This document shows positions 4,086 to 6,759 of a stretch of DNA of 6,759 nucleotides, piece after piece. The position numbers and the translations under genes are program-made. Source of the stretch: Candidatus Omnitrophota bacterium (GTDB taxonomy: Bacteria > Omnitrophota > Gorgyraeia > B26-G9). Each line of letters starts with the position of its first letter. The first letter of the stretch is position 1. A model generated the notes under the pieces. The model did not search any database. It was not told the origin of the DNA and saw nothing but the letters and a program-made list of their open reading frames with translations. The DNA lies in contig JAGLQQ010000008.1 of the NCBI GenBank assembly GCA_023136735.1, positions 1 to 6,759 on the forward strand. The letters run 5' to 3'.

Positions 4086-6725
4086 TCATTCCTCTTTTTT
4101 GAGACTCTCTTTCCATTCGTTAATAAGATTTAGTGCTTTTATCGGATTTAAATTGTTTATATCAAGGCCTCTGATCTTGGCTATCAAAGGATTCTCCCTG
4201 TTTTGAAATAATTCCGGCTGCACTTCCTTCCTTCTTCTTTTTTCTATGTCTGATTTCACCAAGCTCGGTATGCCATCTGCTGACATACTATTAATTTCCA
4301 GATTGCTCAATATCTCGCGAGCCCTAATAATAACCTCATTTGGCAATCCGGCAAGACGAGCAACATGAATGCCGTATGAATGGTCTGATGAGCCCCTTAT
4401 CAGCTTATAGAGAAAAATTACTTCATCATTCCATTCCCTAACAGAAACATTATAGTTCTTCACTCCCTTAAACAAAAGCTCCATTTCCGTTAATTCATGA
4501 TAATGTGTCGCAAAAAGTGTTTTTGGCTTCATCTCGGAATTATCATGCAGATATTCCGCTGTTGCCCAGGCAATGCTAAGCCCGTCAAAAGTGCTTGTCC
4601 CCCGCCCTATTTCATCAAGTATGATCATGCTCCTTGAGGTAGCATTGTTTAAGATGTTTGCTGTTTCGCTCATTTCCATCATAAAAGTACTCATACCAGC
4701 ACTAATATCATCAGCTGCGCCAACACGGGTAAAGATCTTATCTACAATACCTATATGAGCAGATTTTGCTGGAACAAAACTTCCTATTTGAGCCATGATA
4801 ATAATCAATGCGACCTGGCGTATATAAGTCGATTTACCAGCCATATTCGGTCCGGTAATAATAAGAATTTGATTTTCTTGGGCATTAAGATATGTTGGGT
4901 TTGGAATAAACTTATTTGCACTAAGCATGTTTTCCAATACAGGATGCCGCCCCCCCTTAATATCAATCGTCAGATCATTATCTATAACCGGACGCACATA
5001 ATTATTACGCGCGGCTGCCTCAGATAGGCTGTTCAAAACATCGAGGCTTGCAATAAGCGCGGCAGCATTTTGAATTTCAATAAGACTCAATAATACTGTT
5101 TTGCAAATACCTAAAAACAACTGGCATTCAAGATCATTCATTTTCTCTTGAGCTGTAATAATTTTCTCTTCCTGTTCCTTTAACGCGGGAGTAATGAACC
5201 GCTCCGCGTTTACCAGAGTTTGTTTTCGCATATAATCATCCGGCACAGCATGCAAGTTAGCTTTACTTACTTCTATATAATAACCAAAGACCCTATTGTA
5301 CTTTATTTTAAGCGAAGTTATTCCTGTGCGCTTAATTTCCTCTCTCTGCAGCTTTGCTATCCACTCCTTGCCCCCTCGGGTTATATACTTAAGCTCATCC
5401 AGTTGCCGATTATACCCCTCTTTGATCATCCTTCCTTCCCGCACAGAAAGAGGAGCATCAAGGGAAAGTGCCTTATCTAATAACTCAACCAATTGTTTTT
5501 GCTCATCCAGGTTATCGCGGATACTAATCAACAAATCTGCCTCACTGCTTAAAAGCTGCTGTTTTATCTGAGGAATAATTTTCAAGGACTCATTAAGATT
5601 AAGAACATCTCTTGCGTTGGCAACTCCCAGGCTTATTCGCCCAAGCAGACGTTCTATATCCAAAATATTTTTTAATTTATCTCTCAAGTTCGTTCTCAAA
5701 ACCTGATCCCGCTTAAGCTGTTCAATGGCATTAAGCCGTTTATCTATTGCCTCAATGTCAAGCAGCGGCTGCTGAAGCCACTGAACCAAAAGACGGTTGC
5801 CCATTGCGGAATTTGTAAAATTCAACTCACTTAGCAGTGTTCCCTTTTTATCTCCTCTCATTGAGCGGACAAGTTCCAGATTACGCTGGGCAATGCCATC
5901 AAGAACCATAACCTTATTTAAAGAATACGGCGTGATTTTATTAATATGCTTAATCTCTGTTTTTTGTGTATTTTCCAAATAAGATAATACCGCACCGGCA
6001 GCTATAATCCCGGAATTCATCCCTTGAGCGCCAAATCCTCTGAGATCCCGCGTCTTAAAATGGTCCAAAAGCTTTTCATATGCATATGAATATTCAAACA
6101 CCCATTCCTCGACCTCACTTACTAAGGCGTTAATATTTCTCTGTTTTATTTTTTTCCTTATACTCTCATCGCTTTTTAAGCTTGGGCACAGAATCAATTC
6201 TGCTGGATGCAGACGGCCAAGTTCACTCAGCATTTTTTCTATTGATTGCATCTGTGTTACTTTAAATTCTCCTGTAGATAAGTCAACAACAGCCAGTCCG
6301 TATTCGCCTTGAGTTTTTCTATAAACACTAACGAGATAATTATTATAGTCAGAATCTAGAATATTCTGATCTACCAATGTCCCCGGCGTGATCACCCGGA
6401 CAACTTGTCTTTCTACTATTCCCTTTGTGCTCCCTGGATCTCCTATTTGCTCGCAGACAGCTACTTTACGCTCCGCCTTTATTAATCGGGCTATATAATT
6501 AGCAGAAGCATGGTAAGGAATTCCGCACATAGGAACCCTGCTGTTTTTACCAGAACCTCGAGATGTAAGCGCAAGGCCTAGGATTGAAGAAGCAATTTTA
6601 GCATCTTCAAAAAACATTTCGTAAAAATCTCCCAAGCGAAAAAATAGTATCGCGTCTTTATGATCTCGCTTAAGCTGCAAATACTGCTGCATCATGGGGG
6701 TTAGATCGTTTTGTATTTTTTCCAT
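4086..6725 (-). CDS. mutS: DNA mismatch repair protein MutS (879 aa)
   Basis: MutS binds base mismatches and small loops, then becomes an ATP-bound sliding clamp that recruits MutL. The mismatch-reading domain carries F34-Y-E36 (the Phe-x-Glu wedge) and VPMCGIPYH (64-72). The connector, lever and clamp domains follow (about 125-575). The ABC-type ATPase has Walker A GPNMAGKST (625-633), the STFMMEMSE signature loop (679-687), Walker B ending in L-D704-E705, and the FATHYHE switch (738-744). The C-terminal tail has Q836-P-E-L-F840, a candidate sliding-clamp-binding motif, and a helical end (NLNPIKALNLINEWKE) as in the tetramer-forming tail of the family. Length and domain order are normal, and I see no frameshift. 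The start is supported by alignment to the usual MutS N-terminus (TPMMQQYL at 9-16), although the ribosome binding site is weak: only AAAGAGAAAAG, rather far upstream. It is the first gene of the visible mutSL operon. Confidence 0.98.
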   Translation of the reverse strand: MEKIQNDLTPMMQQYLQLKRDHKDAILFFRLGDFYEMFFEDAKIASSILGLALTSRGSGKNSRVPMCGIPYHASANYIARLIKAERKVAVCEQIGDPGSTKGIVERQVVRVITPGTLVDQNILDSDYNNYLVSVYRKTQGEYGLAVVDLSTGEFKVTQMQSIEKMLSELGRLHPAELILCPSLKSDESIRKKIKQRNINALVSEVEEWVFEYSYAYEKLLDHFKTRDLRGFGAQGMNSGIIAAGAVLSYLENTQKTEIKHINKITPYSLNKVMVLDGIAQRNLELVRSMRGDKKGTLLSELNFTNSAMGNRLLVQWLQQPLLDIEAIDKRLNAIEQLKRDQVLRTNLRDKLKNILDIERLLGRISLGVANARDVLNLNESLKIIPQIKQQLLSSEADLLISIRDNLDEQKQLVELLDKALSLDAPLSVREGRMIKEGYNRQLDELKYITRGGKEWIAKLQREEIKRTGITSLKIKYNRVFGYYIEVSKANLHAVPDDYMRKQTLVNAERFITPALKEQEEKIITAQEKMNDLECQLFLGICKTVLLSLIEIQNAAALIASLDVLNSLSEAAARNNYVRPVIDNDLTIDIKGGRHPVLENMLSANKFIPNPTYLNAQENQILIITGPNMAGKSTYIRQVALIIIMAQIGSFVPAKSAHIGIVDKIFTRVGAADDISAGMSTFMMEMSETANILNNATSRSMIILDEIGRGTSTFDGLSIAWATAEYLHDNSEMKPKTLFATHYHELTEMELLFKGVKNYNVSVREWNDEVIFLYKLIRGSSDHSYGIHVARLAGLPNEVIIRAREILSNLEINSMSADGIPSLVKSDIEKRRRKEVQPELFQNRENPLIAKIRGLDINNLNPIKALNLINEWKESLKKEE

Positions 6726-6759
6726 ATTATTTGGTTCTTTTCTCTTTAGATTGTTTAAA

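Noticed and set aside
6726..6759. Promoter of mutS
   Set aside because: Only 34 bp upstream of the start are in the window; it is AT-rich with no complete promoter pattern, so nothing can be called.
1..6759. tRNA, rRNA, CRISPR array or riboswitch
   Set aside because: I saw no cloverleaf with a T-loop, no rRNA core sequence, no regularly spaced short repeats and no known riboswitch core.

Overview
The window is AT-rich and bacterial, and every gene I can support lies on the minus strand. In transcription order (right to left) these are mutS, mutL, an unknown lipoprotein, a small unknown protein that looks like an integron gene cassette, and a broken REP-associated transposase (RAYT) start at the left edge. 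A lipobox lipoprotein, an endonuclease-type MutL, no MutH in view, and REP/RAYT-type debris point to a non-enterobacterial, probably diderm bacterium, possibly from a little-studied phylum. The sequence does not fix the taxon.

Right half (2330-6725): mutS and mutL form a tight operon with one base between the mutS stop and the mutL start. Together they encode the core of methyl-independent mismatch repair: MutS finds the mismatch and MutL nicks the strand. Both carry a candidate sliding-clamp motif.

Middle (about 675-2330): the lipoprotein gene (1089-1976) sits between two diverged copies of one intergenic module of about 250 bp. Each copy holds a foldable GGGG/CCCC stem and a conserved promoter-like TTGTTG-17-TATAAT pair on the minus strand. 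Copy B lies between mutL and the lipoprotein gene. Copy A lies between the lipoprotein gene and the cassette gene, and is split just downstream of its -10 box by about 140 bp made of two long palindromes. One of these contains the CTTCGAC...GTCGAA motif of dispersed REP-like repeats.

Left end (1-669): a 125-residue unknown protein is bounded by GTTAGCC upstream and by a 97-bp site downstream that folds like an integron attC (59-base element), with its stop codon inside the outer core box. No integrase and no second attC are visible, so this looks like a solitary cassette at a secondary site. It abuts the start of a RAYT pseudogene. The most notable features are therefore the lone cassette and the duplicated promoter module. 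The mismatch-repair genes are conventional.
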